Shown: positions 14,077 through 22,679, numbered from the stretch's first letter. The stretch: 64,000 bases of DNA from Pseudalkalibacillus hwajinpoensis (GCF_015234585.1 NZ_JADFCM010000011.1:1-64000); one strand, 5' to 3'. A program made the numbers and translations. Notes: generated from the letters alone by a model not told the origin.

Positions 14077-15273
14077 ATGGATTCTAATCAGATCTTAATT
14101 TTACTGTTCATCGGTTATTTAGTTTATACGATTGATAAAAAGCAAAAAAACTTCCCTGCACCACTGGTCTTATTAGGTTTAGGAATAGGACTTTCTTTTC
14201 TTCCGTTCTTCAGCTCCGTACATATAACGAAAGACATTATCTTTGAATGGTTTCTACCTGCTCTTCTTTTTATTTCTGCGTATCAGTTTCCGTTTGCTCA
14301 TCTAAAAAAGCACGCGGGTATTATTGCCGCATTAAGCACGCTGGGATTACTATTGAGTGCTCTCCTCCTCGGTAGTTTATTATTTATTATGAGCGGGCCG
14401 TTCCTTTCATTATCATTTGTTGGGGCTTTATTAATTGCTTCTATTCTTACACCTACTGATCCCGTCTCTGTGGTCTCGATTTTAAAGCAGGCTTCAAAAG
14501 ATCCAAAGATAGCAGATGTGGTCGAAGGTGAATCGATGGTGAACGATGGAACGAGTATCGTTCTTTTTACAGTGTTCGCTGGCATGTATCTTGGTGATGA
14601 GAGCTTTTCTATTAGCTCGTTTATTTATGACTTTGCTCTTGTGTCAATTGGAGGAATTGCGATCGGAGCGATATTTAGTTGGATTGTCTGTCGAGCCATT
14701 TCTTTTACACACCAGCGACAATATCAGGTGATGCTAAGTATCGTGCTCGCTTATGGAAGTTTTTATGTAGCAGAAAATCTTGGTGTGTCAGGAGTTCTCT
14801 CCGTCGTTGCAGCTGGAATCATGCTTTCATATGAACTTGATGGCTTTATTAAAGAATCACACTATAGAGAATACCTTAACAGCTTCTGGGAAGTTGTTGA
14901 GCCAAGTATTCTCGCATTGATTTTTTTATTAATAGGGATTGAATCAACAAACTATCTTGATTTTAACTACTGGGTATTTGCAGGATTGATCTTTCTCGCA
15001 TCTGTAGTTGTTCGTTTCCTTGTGCTTGCAGGTATTATTAAATCATTTACAGCCTGGCGTAATGAATTTAATTGGAAAGACATTTCGCTTGTTACCTGGT
15101 CCGGCATACGGGGAACGATGTCGGTTGCACTTCTTCTAAGTTTGGAATCTGAGTATGGTTCAGGAGATAGTACACTTATCTCTCTCACGTTTGGGGCTGT
15201 GTTGCTATCTCTTGTTTTTCAAAGCGTGACGATCTATCCGATGTCTAGTTATTTTGAGAAAAAAGCGAAATGA
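14077..15273 (+). CDS. CPA1-type cation/proton antiporter
   Basis: A polytopic membrane protein of 398 residues with about 11-12 hydrophobic segments. It carries the CPA1 (NhaP/NHE) signature: TPTDPVSVVSILK in one helix and VEGESMVNDGTSIVLF next, with the ion-binding Asp of the TDP and ND motifs, plus the conserved WSGIRGTMSVALLLSL near the C-terminus. It should exchange Na+ (or K+) for H+ across the plasma membrane; the exact cation cannot be told from sequence. AAAGGAGTG lies 7-8 bases before the ATG at 14077. B. subtilis has no antiporter here, and the gene opens the accessory block of the window. A TTGACA at 13979 may be its -35 element but lacks a good -10. Confidence 0.9.
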   Translation: MDSNQILILLFIGYLVYTIDKKQKNFPAPLVLLGLGIGLSFLPFFSSVHITKDIIFEWFLPALLFISAYQFPFAHLKKHAGIIAALSTLGLLLSALLLGSLLFIMSGPFLSLSFVGALLIASILTPTDPVSVVSILKQASKDPKIADVVEGESMVNDGTSIVLFTVFAGMYLGDESFSISSFIYDFALVSIGGIAIGAIFSWIVCRAISFTHQRQYQVMLSIVLAYGSFYVAENLGVSGVLSVVAAGIMLSYELDGFIKESHYREYLNSFWEVVEPSILALIFLLIGIESTNYLDFNYWVFAGLIFLASVVVRFLVLAGIIKSFTAWRNEFNWKDISLVTWSGIRGTMSVALLLSLESEYGSGDSTLISLTFGAVLLSLVFQSVTIYPMSSYFEKKAK

Positions 15274-15288
15274 GCTGTGGTGTAAGCG

Positions 15289-15339
15289 AATTCTGCGATA
15301 TTTTAGTTTTCCCGCGAAAACTGCATTTATTTCCACGAT
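15289..15339 (+). repeat. Dispersed intergenic repeat, copy 1
   Basis: About 50 bases after the antiporter (AATTCTGCGATATTTTAG, then CCCGCGAAAACTGCATTTAT) align with the reverse complement of 32493-32542, roughly three bases in four, with a perfect CCGCGAAAA core. Both copies sit in gaps next to unrelated genes. The rest of the gap 15274-15476 shows no gene; a possible promoter for hpd (TTGAAA near 15413 and TATACG 15 bases later) is weak. Confidence 0.6.
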
Positions 15340-15476
15340 ATAGAGAAGGCGCCGTTTCTAAACGCTCGTCTTCGCTTTTCATTTACTGCGTTATGGCTTT
15401 AGCATATGTTCTTGAAATGTTTGGAAAAAAACTATACGTTTAAGCTGAGTGACAAACTATATTTGGAGGGATGATT

Positions 15477-16595
15477 GTGCAGGAGCAAATGATGAATCAA
15501 AATCAACAGGAAACGGCTGATTTTTTCCCGGTGCGTGATGTGGATTATTTGGAGATTTATGTTGGAAATGCGAAACAGGCTAGTCACTATTTTTGTAAGG
15601 CGTTTGGATTTACGCCGGTAGCTTATTCAGGGCTTGAAACAGGGGATCGTGAAAAAGTATCTTATGTGCTGCAGCAAAATAACATTCGTCTTGTTTTATC
15701 AGGTGCACTGTCGAATGATCACCCAATTGCGGAGTTTGTCAAATTGCACGGAGATGGCGTTAAGGATATCGCTCTTACTGTAGAGAATATTGATAACGCT
15801 TACAAAGAAGCTGCTGAGCGAGGAGCGATTGAACTAAGTCCACCGAAAGAATATAAAGATGAGCATGGCGTAGTGAAGATGGCGGTTATTGGTACTTATG
15901 GTGATACCATTCATACATTAGTTGAACGAAAAAACTACTCCGGGCTTTTTCTTCCTGGGTTTAAGAAGTTTGAAGGGAAAATCCCTTCAAAGGAAACGGG
16001 GTTACTTGGTATCGACCACTGCGTTGGGAACGTGGAATCAATGGAAGAGTGGGTTTCTTACTATGAGAATGTGATGGGCTTTAAGCAAATGATTCATTTC
16101 GATGATGAAGACATTAGCACAGAGTACTCTGCGTTAATGTCGAAAGTGATGCACAATGGGGGACGCATTAAATTCCCGATCAATGAGCCTGCAAATGGGA
16201 AACGTAAATCACAAATTCAAGAATACCTCGATTATTACAATGGTCCTGGTGTGCAGCATATTGCTGTCCTGACGAATGATATTGTTGATACAGTTGCAAA
16301 ACTTCGTGAGGGTGGAGTTGAGTTTCTTGAAACACCAGATGATTATTATGATGCGCTTACTGAGCGAGTAGGTGAGATTGATGAAGAGATAAGCAAACTA
16401 CGCGAGTTAAAAATTTTAGTGGACCGTGATGACGAAGGGTACTTACTTCAAATTTTCACAAAACCTGTTGTCGATCGACCAACGTTATTTATTGAAGTTA
16501 TTCAGCGTAAGGGTGCGAAAGGATTTGGAGAAGGAAACTTCAAAGCGTTGTTCCAAGCGATTGAACGAGAGCAGGAACGAAGAGGCAACTTATAG
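15477..16595 (+). CDS. hpd: 4-hydroxyphenylpyruvate dioxygenase
   Basis: This Fe(II) dioxygenase converts 4-hydroxyphenylpyruvate to homogentisate in tyrosine breakdown. The 372-residue protein consists of two vicinal-oxygen-chelate domains. The metal ligands are visible in the C-terminal domain: His181 (GIDHCVG), His261 (GVQHIAV) and Glu340 (LFIEVIQRKGAKGFGEGN). The GTG at 15477 is preferred because TTGGAGGG ends six bases before it; the in-frame ATG at 15471 directly abuts the ribosome binding site. It is the first gene of a four-gene operon (hpd, flavin-reductase-like, fah, hmgA) with gaps of 42 and 5 bases and then an overlap. Confidence 0.96.
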   Translation: MQEQMMNQNQQETADFFPVRDVDYLEIYVGNAKQASHYFCKAFGFTPVAYSGLETGDREKVSYVLQQNNIRLVLSGALSNDHPIAEFVKLHGDGVKDIALTVENIDNAYKEAAERGAIELSPPKEYKDEHGVVKMAVIGTYGDTIHTLVERKNYSGLFLPGFKKFEGKIPSKETGLLGIDHCVGNVESMEEWVSYYENVMGFKQMIHFDDEDISTEYSALMSKVMHNGGRIKFPINEPANGKRKSQIQEYLDYYNGPGVQHIAVLTNDIVDTVAKLREGGVEFLETPDDYYDALTERVGEIDEEISKLRELKILVDRDDEGYLLQIFTKPVVDRPTLFIEVIQRKGAKGFGEGNFKALFQAIEREQERRGNL

Positions 16596-16637
16596 AAGAT
16601 TATCTTCAATCTGCTTTAAGAAGGAGTTGCCTTTATC

Positions 16638-17267
16638 ATGAAAGTTCAACCGAATACGTTAGCATGGAAAGATTCCTATAAATTATTGATTGGATCTATT
16701 CTCCCCCGGCCGATTGCTTTTGTATCCAGTATAGATAAGAGCGGTGAGACGAATCTTGCTCCTTTTAGCTTTTTTACAGGGATATGTGCGGTTCCTATGA
16801 TGGTTTGCTTTTCTCCGATGCGAAAGGCTGGTGCAGGAGATAAGAAAGATACGCTCTTAAACATTGAAGAATCAAAGGAGTTTGTGATCAATATCGTTGG
16901 TGAGAAAATTGCTGAACAAATGAATGAGTGTGCTACGCCTTTTCCAAAAGGTAAGGATGAATTTCTGGAGGCTGGACTTACAAAAGTAGAAAGTGAGCTA
17001 ATTCGTCCTCCTAGAGTGAAGGAGAGTGACGTTCAGCTCGAATGTGTTCTTGATCAAATCGTTGAGTTTGGTGATCATGAAGGCTCAGGTAGTCTCGTTA
17101 TCGGAAAAGTTGTGATGGTTCACGTGCGTGATGAGTTATATAAAGATGGCAAGATAGATACGGAGATGCTCCAACCAGTTGGGCGTTTAGCGGGTCAGGA
17201 GTATACGAGATCTATAACAGATACATTTACATTGAGACGAAAAACATCTCCTGATGGAAAGAGCTGA
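16638..17267 (+). CDS. Flavin reductase-like FMN-binding protein
   Basis: The 209-residue protein begins with KDSYKLLIGSILPRPIAFVSS and continues with NLAPFSFFTGICAVPMMVCFSP. These are hallmarks of the flavin reductase-like split-barrel domain that binds FMN. No membrane segment or signal is present. It lies in the homogentisate operon, 42 bases after hpd and 5 before fah, where the pathway still needs maleylacetoacetate isomerase. A role in that step is only a guess from position; a flavin reductase feeding a ring-modifying oxygenase is the family default. AAGGAG lies about 13 bases before the ATG. Confidence 0.85.
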   Translation: MKVQPNTLAWKDSYKLLIGSILPRPIAFVSSIDKSGETNLAPFSFFTGICAVPMMVCFSPMRKAGAGDKKDTLLNIEESKEFVINIVGEKIAEQMNECATPFPKGKDEFLEAGLTKVESELIRPPRVKESDVQLECVLDQIVEFGDHEGSGSLVIGKVVMVHVRDELYKDGKIDTEMLQPVGRLAGQEYTRSITDTFTLRRKTSPDGKS

Positions 17268-17272
17268 GGCCG

Positions 17273-18202
17273 TTGAAGTTCGTTACTTTCGAAGTAGAGG
17301 GTAGAAGACAAGCTGGTATTTATAAGGACTCGCGTATTATCGGATTACATGAGGCTTCTAATGGTGTTATTCCAGAAGATCTCATGAGGATCATTGTCGA
17401 CTACCCGCGTTATCAACCGCTTATTGAAGCATGTATAAATGGTGATTATGAACTCGAAAACGTTACTCTATATGCGCCTCTTCCGCGTCCACTGAGCATC
17501 CGAGATTTTTATGCCTTTGAAGAACACGTGGTCACTGCACGAGGGAAAAGAGGGCTTGGTGTTGTGCAAGAATGGTATGAGCTTCCGGTCTTCTATTTTT
17601 CAAATCATCTTGCGGTCAAAGGACCAGGGGATGTAATTCTACGACCTAAAGCATGTGAAAAGCTAGACTATGAATTAGAAATTGCATGCGTCATTGGAAA
17701 AGAAGGGCGCAACATAAAAGCAAATCAGGCGAAAGACTACATTTTCGGTTTTATGATTATGAATGACTGGAGTGCGCGTGATCTTCAAGCACAAGAAATG
17801 AAAGTCGGCCTAGGTCCAGCGAAAGGAAAGGATTTTGCTACTTCCTTCGGTCCCTTTCTAGTAACGATTGATGAGCTTCCTATGGAACATGGGAAGCTTG
17901 ATTTACAAATGGAGGCATTCGTAAATGGCGAGCGTTATTCCTTGGGAAATGCGAAAGATATGTACTATTCCTTTGGTGAGATCATTGAACAGGCCTCCCG
18001 CAATGTTACTTTATATCCTGGAGAAGTACTCGGTTCAGGCACGGTGGGAAGCGGGTGTATTCTTGAACAGACAGATCGTATCTTTCTACAGTCCGGCGAT
18101 AAAGTTGATTTAGCTATTACGAACCTTGGCACGCTTTCAAATGTCGTGGGGGAGGAGGAAGAGTATGGTTTACTATCGAAAAATGGGAGAGGTTCCTTCT
18201 AA
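17273..18202 (+). CDS. fah: Fumarylacetoacetate hydrolase family protein
   Basis: It probably hydrolyses fumarylacetoacetate to fumarate and acetoacetate, the last step of the homogentisate pathway. The 309-residue protein shows the FAH metal site: Glu134 and Glu136 in DYELEIACVIGKEGRN and Asp165 in MNDWSARDLQ, followed by the GPAKGKDFATSFGPF loop. The N-terminal RDFYAFEEHV segment holds further conserved residues. It starts with TTG (GCTGAGG a few bases upstream) and its end overlaps the next gene by 38 bases. Related FAH-family enzymes act on other diketones; the operon context makes the tyrosine pathway the best assignment. Confidence 0.92.
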   Translation: MKFVTFEVEGRRQAGIYKDSRIIGLHEASNGVIPEDLMRIIVDYPRYQPLIEACINGDYELENVTLYAPLPRPLSIRDFYAFEEHVVTARGKRGLGVVQEWYELPVFYFSNHLAVKGPGDVILRPKACEKLDYELEIACVIGKEGRNIKANQAKDYIFGFMIMNDWSARDLQAQEMKVGLGPAKGKDFATSFGPFLVTIDELPMEHGKLDLQMEAFVNGERYSLGNAKDMYYSFGEIIEQASRNVTLYPGEVLGSGTVGSGCILEQTDRIFLQSGDKVDLAITNLGTLSNVVGEEEEYGLLSKNGRGSF

Positions 18203-19322
18203 ACGACATACAACGTTTAAAAAAGAAGATGGTTCCTTATACAGGGAACAAGTGATGGGAACGAAAGGATTTTCGGGTATTCAATCGATCTTGTATCATC
18301 ACCATTTTCCAACAGCGGTGACAGATGCGACCTTTCTAAAGAATATAGCACCAGAGTATGAGACAGAAAGCGCCCTTCGCCATCGTCATTTCCGAACAGC
18401 ACAGTGCGACAAAAAAGGTGATGCGGTTGTCGATCGATGTTATTTCCTAGGGAATGAAGATGTGATTCTCGGGATCGTGAATCCTACGAAGACAATGAAT
18501 TACTTTTATCGCAATGGGGATGGAGATGAGCTTTTCTTTATCCATCACGGTTCAGGGAAAATCGAGACGATGTTTGGGGAAGTCTATTATGAAGCTGGCG
18601 ACTATATTGTCATGCCAATTGGAACCATTTACCGCGTTATTCCAGAAGGGGAGGATAATCGCTGGTTGGTTTTAGAAGCAAACAGTGCCATTACGACTCC
18701 GAGGAGATATCGAAACGAATATGGACAGCTGATGGAACACAGTCCATTCTGTGAACGAGATTTCAACGGGCCAGATCGTCTTCTATCTTTTGATAAAAAA
18801 GGATCGTTTGAAGTAGTAACGAAAACACGTGGGGGGTTGCACCGCCATATGTTCGATCATCATCCGCTTGATGTTGTCGGCTGGGATGGCTACCTTTATC
18901 CATGGAAGTTTAATATCAACGATTTTGAGCCGATTACAGGGCGAGTGCATCAGCCGCCACCAGTGCATCAAACCTTTGAAGGTCATAATTTTGTCGTCTG
19001 CTCCTTTGTGCCAAGGCTCTATGACTATCATCCAGACGCCATTCCAGCACCTTATTTTCATAGTAACGTTGATAGTGATGAAGTGCTTTACTACGTTGAG
19101 GGGAATTTCATGAGCCGGAAAGGTATTGAGGAAGCGTCGATTACCCTTCATCCTTCAGGTATCCCACACGGTCCGCATCCAGGAAAAATTGAGGCAAGCA
19201 TCGGCAAAAAAGAAACGCTTGAGCTTGCTGTGATGATCGATACATTCCGACCACTTAAGGTCATTGAACACGTTCAGCAATATGAAGATGAGAATTATAT
19301 GAAAAGCTGGGTCACAGAATAA
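18165..19322 (+). CDS. hmgA: Homogentisate 1,2-dioxygenase
   Basis: This Fe(II) enzyme opens the homogentisate ring to maleylacetoacetate. The 385-residue cupin-like protein has the expected iron ligands near the C-terminus: His299 (PYFHSN), Glu306 (DSDEVLYY) and His335 (GIPHGPH). An N-terminal half with DELFFIHHGSGKIETMFGE is typical of the family. The ATG at 18165 follows GGAGGAGGAAG and overlaps the fah coding end by 38 bases in another frame; the in-frame ATG at 18126 has no ribosome binding site. It closes the tyrosine-catabolic operon, and a palindrome lies just downstream. Confidence 0.95.
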   Translation: MVYYRKMGEVPSKRHTTFKKEDGSLYREQVMGTKGFSGIQSILYHHHFPTAVTDATFLKNIAPEYETESALRHRHFRTAQCDKKGDAVVDRCYFLGNEDVILGIVNPTKTMNYFYRNGDGDELFFIHHGSGKIETMFGEVYYEAGDYIVMPIGTIYRVIPEGEDNRWLVLEANSAITTPRRYRNEYGQLMEHSPFCERDFNGPDRLLSFDKKGSFEVVTKTRGGLHRHMFDHHPLDVVGWDGYLYPWKFNINDFEPITGRVHQPPPVHQTFEGHNFVVCSFVPRLYDYHPDAIPAPYFHSNVDSDEVLYYVEGNFMSRKGIEEASITLHPSGIPHGPHPGKIEASIGKKETLELAVMIDTFRPLKVIEHVQQYEDENYMKSWVTE

Positions 19323-19345
19323 CGAATTGGGGAAATGAACGGCAG

Positions 19346-19369
19346 TCGCGTGATCACTTGATCACGCGA
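19346..19369. repeat. Perfect palindrome after hmgA
   Basis: TCGCGTGATCA and TGATCACGCGA form two 11-base arms separated by CT. There is no T run after it (GATTATG follows), so it is either a weak terminator for the homogentisate operon or a dyad binding site. Confidence 0.6.
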
Positions 19370-19428
19370 TGATTATGTTGCACGATGCTTTTGCTTTTAT
19401 GTATTTTCATGTATAATGTTATTCATTC

Positions 19429-19504
19429 GGCCCCGTAGCTCAGGGGATAGAGCAACGGTTTCCTAAACCGCAGGTCGGAGGTTCGATTCCTCTCGGGGCC
19501 ACCA
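19429..19504 (+). tRNA. trnS-Arg: tRNA-Arg (anticodon CCU)
   Basis: The 76-base tRNA folds with acceptor arms GGCCCCG/CGGGGCC, D-stem GCTC/GAGC, anticodon loop TTCCTAA (anticodon CCT, reading AGG), T-arm GGAGG/CCTCT and an encoded CCA after discriminator A. The first anticodon-stem pair is an A-C mismatch. A TATAAT at 19412-19417 just upstream is a likely -10 element, with a weak TTTGCT as -35. Confidence 0.93.
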
Positions 19505-19511
19505 TTTAAAT

Positions 19512-19534
19512 CCTTATATGATAAGGGTTTTTTA
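19512..19534 (+). terminator. Terminator after tRNA-Arg
   Basis: CCTTAT and ATAAGG enclose ATG, followed by GTTTTTTATTTT. Bases 19535-19672 beyond it are AT-rich and show nothing else recognisable. Confidence 0.7.
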
Positions 19535-19672
19535 TTTTGTTCTTTTTACCCTCTATTTTCTTCAATTATTCATTTCCTTCTTTTTTACTTCAACCCTATT
19601 ATTTATAAAGCCAACTTCATAAAAGGAAACACCAATCCATTTAGCGAAAGAGTAACGAACGATTCACTGGAA

Positions 19673-20950
19673 ATGAGTGAGCTGATGATGGGGAAGCGTA
19701 AATGGTTTATGCTCATTGTTCTTTTAGGAGCAGCTTTTATCACGTTTACATTTATCGGAAAGGAAAAGAAGATTTCCGATGACGTTTTAACTGTGGAAAA
19801 GGCTGATGATATCGTCCCTTACTTTAAAAGCATCACTCCTGGACTTAAACTAGCAATAAAGTCAGGAGATTATCAAGCATATGAAGGTCCTTCACTACCA
19901 AAAGATTTTAAAATAAACGTGGATAGCTTCTGGTACTCTCGACCCAATGTCTTTGTTTTCTATCATGTTGATGTGTCGGATAGTAAGTTTGTCATAACAA
20001 GAGATAGAGAAGATCTCCCTAAAATTGATCAACTTGAGATGGAAGATGGTTCGGGTAAAGCATCTGTATTGGAACTCGTTGAAACAGGTGAAGGTGTACT
20101 GTTTGAAGATGACTATTATATGAAGGGAACGTTTCAAGCTTTTACTCATTCTGAGACAAACGAGCCTCTTCAAAAATGGAATGGAGCACTAAAAGCAATT
20201 GTAAGTGGAAAGCGATATGCTACCGTTGAAGTGCCTGTGTCTTATGAGTACGAAAAGGAAGAAAAGATCACAAGACAAATAAATGAAACAAAGAAATTTG
20301 TAGAAACAATTGTAACTGTTTCTCAATGGGAGAAGACGCCCTCTGATAGTCGTCTCATACTAAATATCAATTCTCCTCTTTCAAAAATCGTTGAAATGGA
20401 TTTGAAGATCTCAACCAATGAAAAAGAGATAGCGCCGCTAATAGTAGAAGAGATCAGCGGTCAATACTCAGTATCTTTTCCAAGTGGAACCGAGCTACCC
20501 GAAGCCATCCAATTCTATGGGCTGATTGGCGCATCTTTAAAAGAAATCATTTTCGAAGTTGATCCGAATCAATATGAAATTTATAAGCAGATTAAAGAAT
20601 CGACTTACACGTATCGAGTAGATGAACCTATCACTACGATGTATGGTGCTGAAATTGTTAAGGAGACTCTCTATTATGATGATCATGGAGTTACATTTCA
20701 CTTACTAGTGAATCAAATTGCTACGGAAGGTCTTTCCTTAAATTTGTTGTATAAAGATCAGATCTTGATAGAAGCCGTCAATGAGAGGAATGAGAAACGT
20801 CACTTGAGATTACTTGGGGATGAAGAAGATCGATTGACGTTTAAGATTGACCGTGGGTTTTATGAGCGGTCTGAAATAATTCAGGTTAAATTAACGAATC
20901 TCCCCGTGTATGTGACAACAAACTGGTTAATCAAACCTCCGAATGAGTAA
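19673..20950 (+). CDS. Membrane-anchored protein of unknown function
   Basis: The protein has 425 residues. A basic start (GKRKW) and one hydrophobic segment at about 11-28 (FMLIVLLGAAFITFTFIG) are followed by about 395 hydrophilic residues with no further membrane span. The topology should therefore be a single N-terminal anchor or uncleaved signal with the body outside the cell. No Cys lipobox is seen. The body is beta-rich and acidic and I recognise no domain. In-frame ATG codons at 19673 and 19685 are both possible; ribosome binding sites are weak. It is followed after 82 bases by another unassigned membrane protein on the same strand. No counterpart is known to me here in B. subtilis. 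Confidence 0.75.
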   Translation: MSELMMGKRKWFMLIVLLGAAFITFTFIGKEKKISDDVLTVEKADDIVPYFKSITPGLKLAIKSGDYQAYEGPSLPKDFKINVDSFWYSRPNVFVFYHVDVSDSKFVITRDREDLPKIDQLEMEDGSGKASVLELVETGEGVLFEDDYYMKGTFQAFTHSETNEPLQKWNGALKAIVSGKRYATVEVPVSYEYEKEEKITRQINETKKFVETIVTVSQWEKTPSDSRLILNINSPLSKIVEMDLKISTNEKEIAPLIVEEISGQYSVSFPSGTELPEAIQFYGLIGASLKEIIFEVDPNQYEIYKQIKESTYTYRVDEPITTMYGAEIVKETLYYDDHGVTFHLLVNQIATEGLSLNLLYKDQILIEAVNERNEKRHLRLLGDEEDRLTFKIDRGFYERSEIIQVKLTNLPVYVTTNWLIKPPNE

Positions 20951-21032
20951 TGCTCATTGTTAAAAAATGCAAGCTAAAGCAACGTAAAGGTGATATGATA
21001 GAAATAGTATGGAGAGTTGGGAGGCTTTCAAG

Positions 21033-22019
21033 TTGGACGATTGGAAAGGGACTTTGGCAGAACTATTTCGTGCTGTAGGCATCAATCTTAAATCAGAGCT
21101 TTCTCCCGTGGTTGATGGTATACAATCTGTTTTCTCAGATAATCCGTGGGGACAGCTTTTCTTATTATTGCTTATCCTTCTCATCATTGCTCAAGGTATG
21201 AGCGCGATTGCTCGGCAATATGATCGTGCCTTCAGGCAAACGATTGAGCGGAAGATGGAGACGAATTCACATCTACATAATTTTTTTAAAGGTTTTTTGC
21301 ATCATAAGCGTTCAGAAGGATGGATGAGAGACGCAGCCTGGCAACAAAAAGAGCTTCAGCGCTTTGATTTATATGAATTGGAATGGCTGAAAGCGGAACT
21401 TGCTACAGCAGAAAAAGACTTTCGCGATTATCGACCACAGACTTTTTTAGCTGGCATCCTTTTTTCGGTAAGCATTCTTTTTCTAATCTGGTATTATGAT
21501 TGGACGATTTTCGAAAAAGAAGTTCTGACCATTTTGTTACCAGTTCTCCTTGTTATATGGTGTATGGGTCTCGTGTTTTATAAGGTTGGTATTAAGAAAC
21601 GCTTCTATCAGTCTTTGAATACTAGCGTCCAACTGGCGATTTCGACAAAAAAGGTCCAGGATGTGATGATGTACATCGATTCTGATTTAAAGCGATATAA
21701 AACAGAGCGTGTGACAACTGACGGGGGATATTATGAAGTTGTTCGCTGCATGACCTGTCTTTACCATTCAAAATATCTTGAAGAAGTTCGCTTCCAGATC
21801 AATGATACGACCCTTGCCTTTGCGGCTAAAGAACGTGTGATTGAAGTTACAGTAAATAGCGGATTCGGCAATTCGTTTTTAATCGATCGTCTTGAGTTTA
21901 GAGACGGCTACTGTCAGAGTCTTCGTAAAGGTAGCAAGCTTTTCGATGATAAATTAATGGTTACGTATTTAAATGCTGCTTTTGAACAAAGACCGGCTTA
22001 TTTCCAAACAAGCTCATAA
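21033..22019 (+). CDS. Multi-spanning membrane protein of unknown function
   Basis: About 328 residues. An N-terminal helix (LFLLLLILLIIAQGM) is followed by a roughly 100-residue charged, helical loop rich in Trp/Arg/Glu. Then comes a closely spaced pair of hydrophobic segments (FLAGILFSVSILFLIWYY and VLTILLPVLLVIWCMGLVFY), followed by a soluble C-terminal domain of about 130 residues with two Cys in RCMTCLY. The TTG at 21033 is chosen because GGGAGG lies exactly 8 bases upstream; an in-frame ATG at 21009 would add eight residues. I recognise no family. It may work with the preceding anchored protein, but that rests only on adjacency. Confidence 0.7.
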   Translation: MDDWKGTLAELFRAVGINLKSELSPVVDGIQSVFSDNPWGQLFLLLLILLIIAQGMSAIARQYDRAFRQTIERKMETNSHLHNFFKGFLHHKRSEGWMRDAAWQQKELQRFDLYELEWLKAELATAEKDFRDYRPQTFLAGILFSVSILFLIWYYDWTIFEKEVLTILLPVLLVIWCMGLVFYKVGIKKRFYQSLNTSVQLAISTKKVQDVMMYIDSDLKRYKTERVTTDGGYYEVVRCMTCLYHSKYLEEVRFQINDTTLAFAAKERVIEVTVNSGFGNSFLIDRLEFRDGYCQSLRKGSKLFDDKLMVTYLNAAFEQRPAYFQTSS

Positions 22020-22057
22020 CAAATGACCCCTCTTCTATGGAAGAGGGGTCATTTGTT
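22018..22057. terminator. Bidirectional terminator between convergent genes
   Basis: A perfect 18-pair stem (AACAAATGACCCCTCTTC with GAAGAGGGGTCATTTGTT, loop TATG) lies between the unknown membrane gene and the reverse yaaI, overlapping the yaaI stop codon. Confidence 0.85.
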
Positions 22058-22679
22058 ATCCTTCATAAGCTGTTGTTGTATTTCGCTGATTCGCTTTTTC
22101 AATAAGGTCGTCTATATCCAATTCAGTTGAAGCTTGTGTACTGGCTTTTAAGTTTCCTTCCATTAAGCGAAGGGCATAGTCATTATCCTCCTTAACGTTA
22201 GAGGCACAGCAATCAGATGGTATATAAAGATCGTATTCCCTCATATAAGCATCATTCGCAGTAAAGAGTACACAAATGTTTCCTGCAAAACCAGTTAGAA
22301 TAAGTGTATTGACGTTCAAGAATTTGAGTAACGTTGAGAGTGGGGTTGAGAAAAAGCCAGAATGCTTCGGTTTCACAACAGTATAATCATCGTCTTCTGG
22401 CTCAAGGCGATCCACAAGATGTTGACCATTTGCTTCGGCTGCATAGTTGATGACCTTTTTGAAGTCAGATTGCCATAAGCCGTAATTATCATTAACATAG
22501 ATAACAGGCATCCCTTTTGCTTTCGCTTCTTTTTTTAAAGATTGTATATTGTCTGCTGTTTTCTCTGTGTATCTAGCAAGAAGTTCAGCATCTTCGAAAT
22601 CCATTGTATTGATCACATCAATTAATAAAAGAGCGGCAGAATTAGTTTGATGGCTATGTTCAATGTGTTTCTTACTCAT
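22056..22679 (-). CDS. yaaI: Isochorismatase-family cysteine hydrolase YaaI
   Basis: The 207-residue cytosolic protein has the catalytic triad of the family: Asp21 (ALLLIDVIN), a Lys in TVVKPKHSGF and the nucleophilic Cys in TGFAGNICVLFTANDA. The family includes isochorismatases, nicotinamidases and N-carbamoyl hydrolases, so the substrate is open. Metal-ligand residues typical of nicotinamidase are not obvious. Position next to tadA and reverse orientation match yaaI of B. subtilis. GGAGAGGAG precedes the ATG. Confidence 0.88.
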   Translation of the reverse strand: MSKKHIEHSHQTNSAALLLIDVINTMDFEDAELLARYTEKTADNIQSLKKEAKAKGMPVIYVNDNYGLWQSDFKKVINYAAEANGQHLVDRLEPEDDDYTVVKPKHSGFFSTPLSTLLKFLNVNTLILTGFAGNICVLFTANDAYMREYDLYIPSDCCASNVKEDNDYALRLMEGNLKASTQASTELDIDDLIEKANQRNTTTAYEG

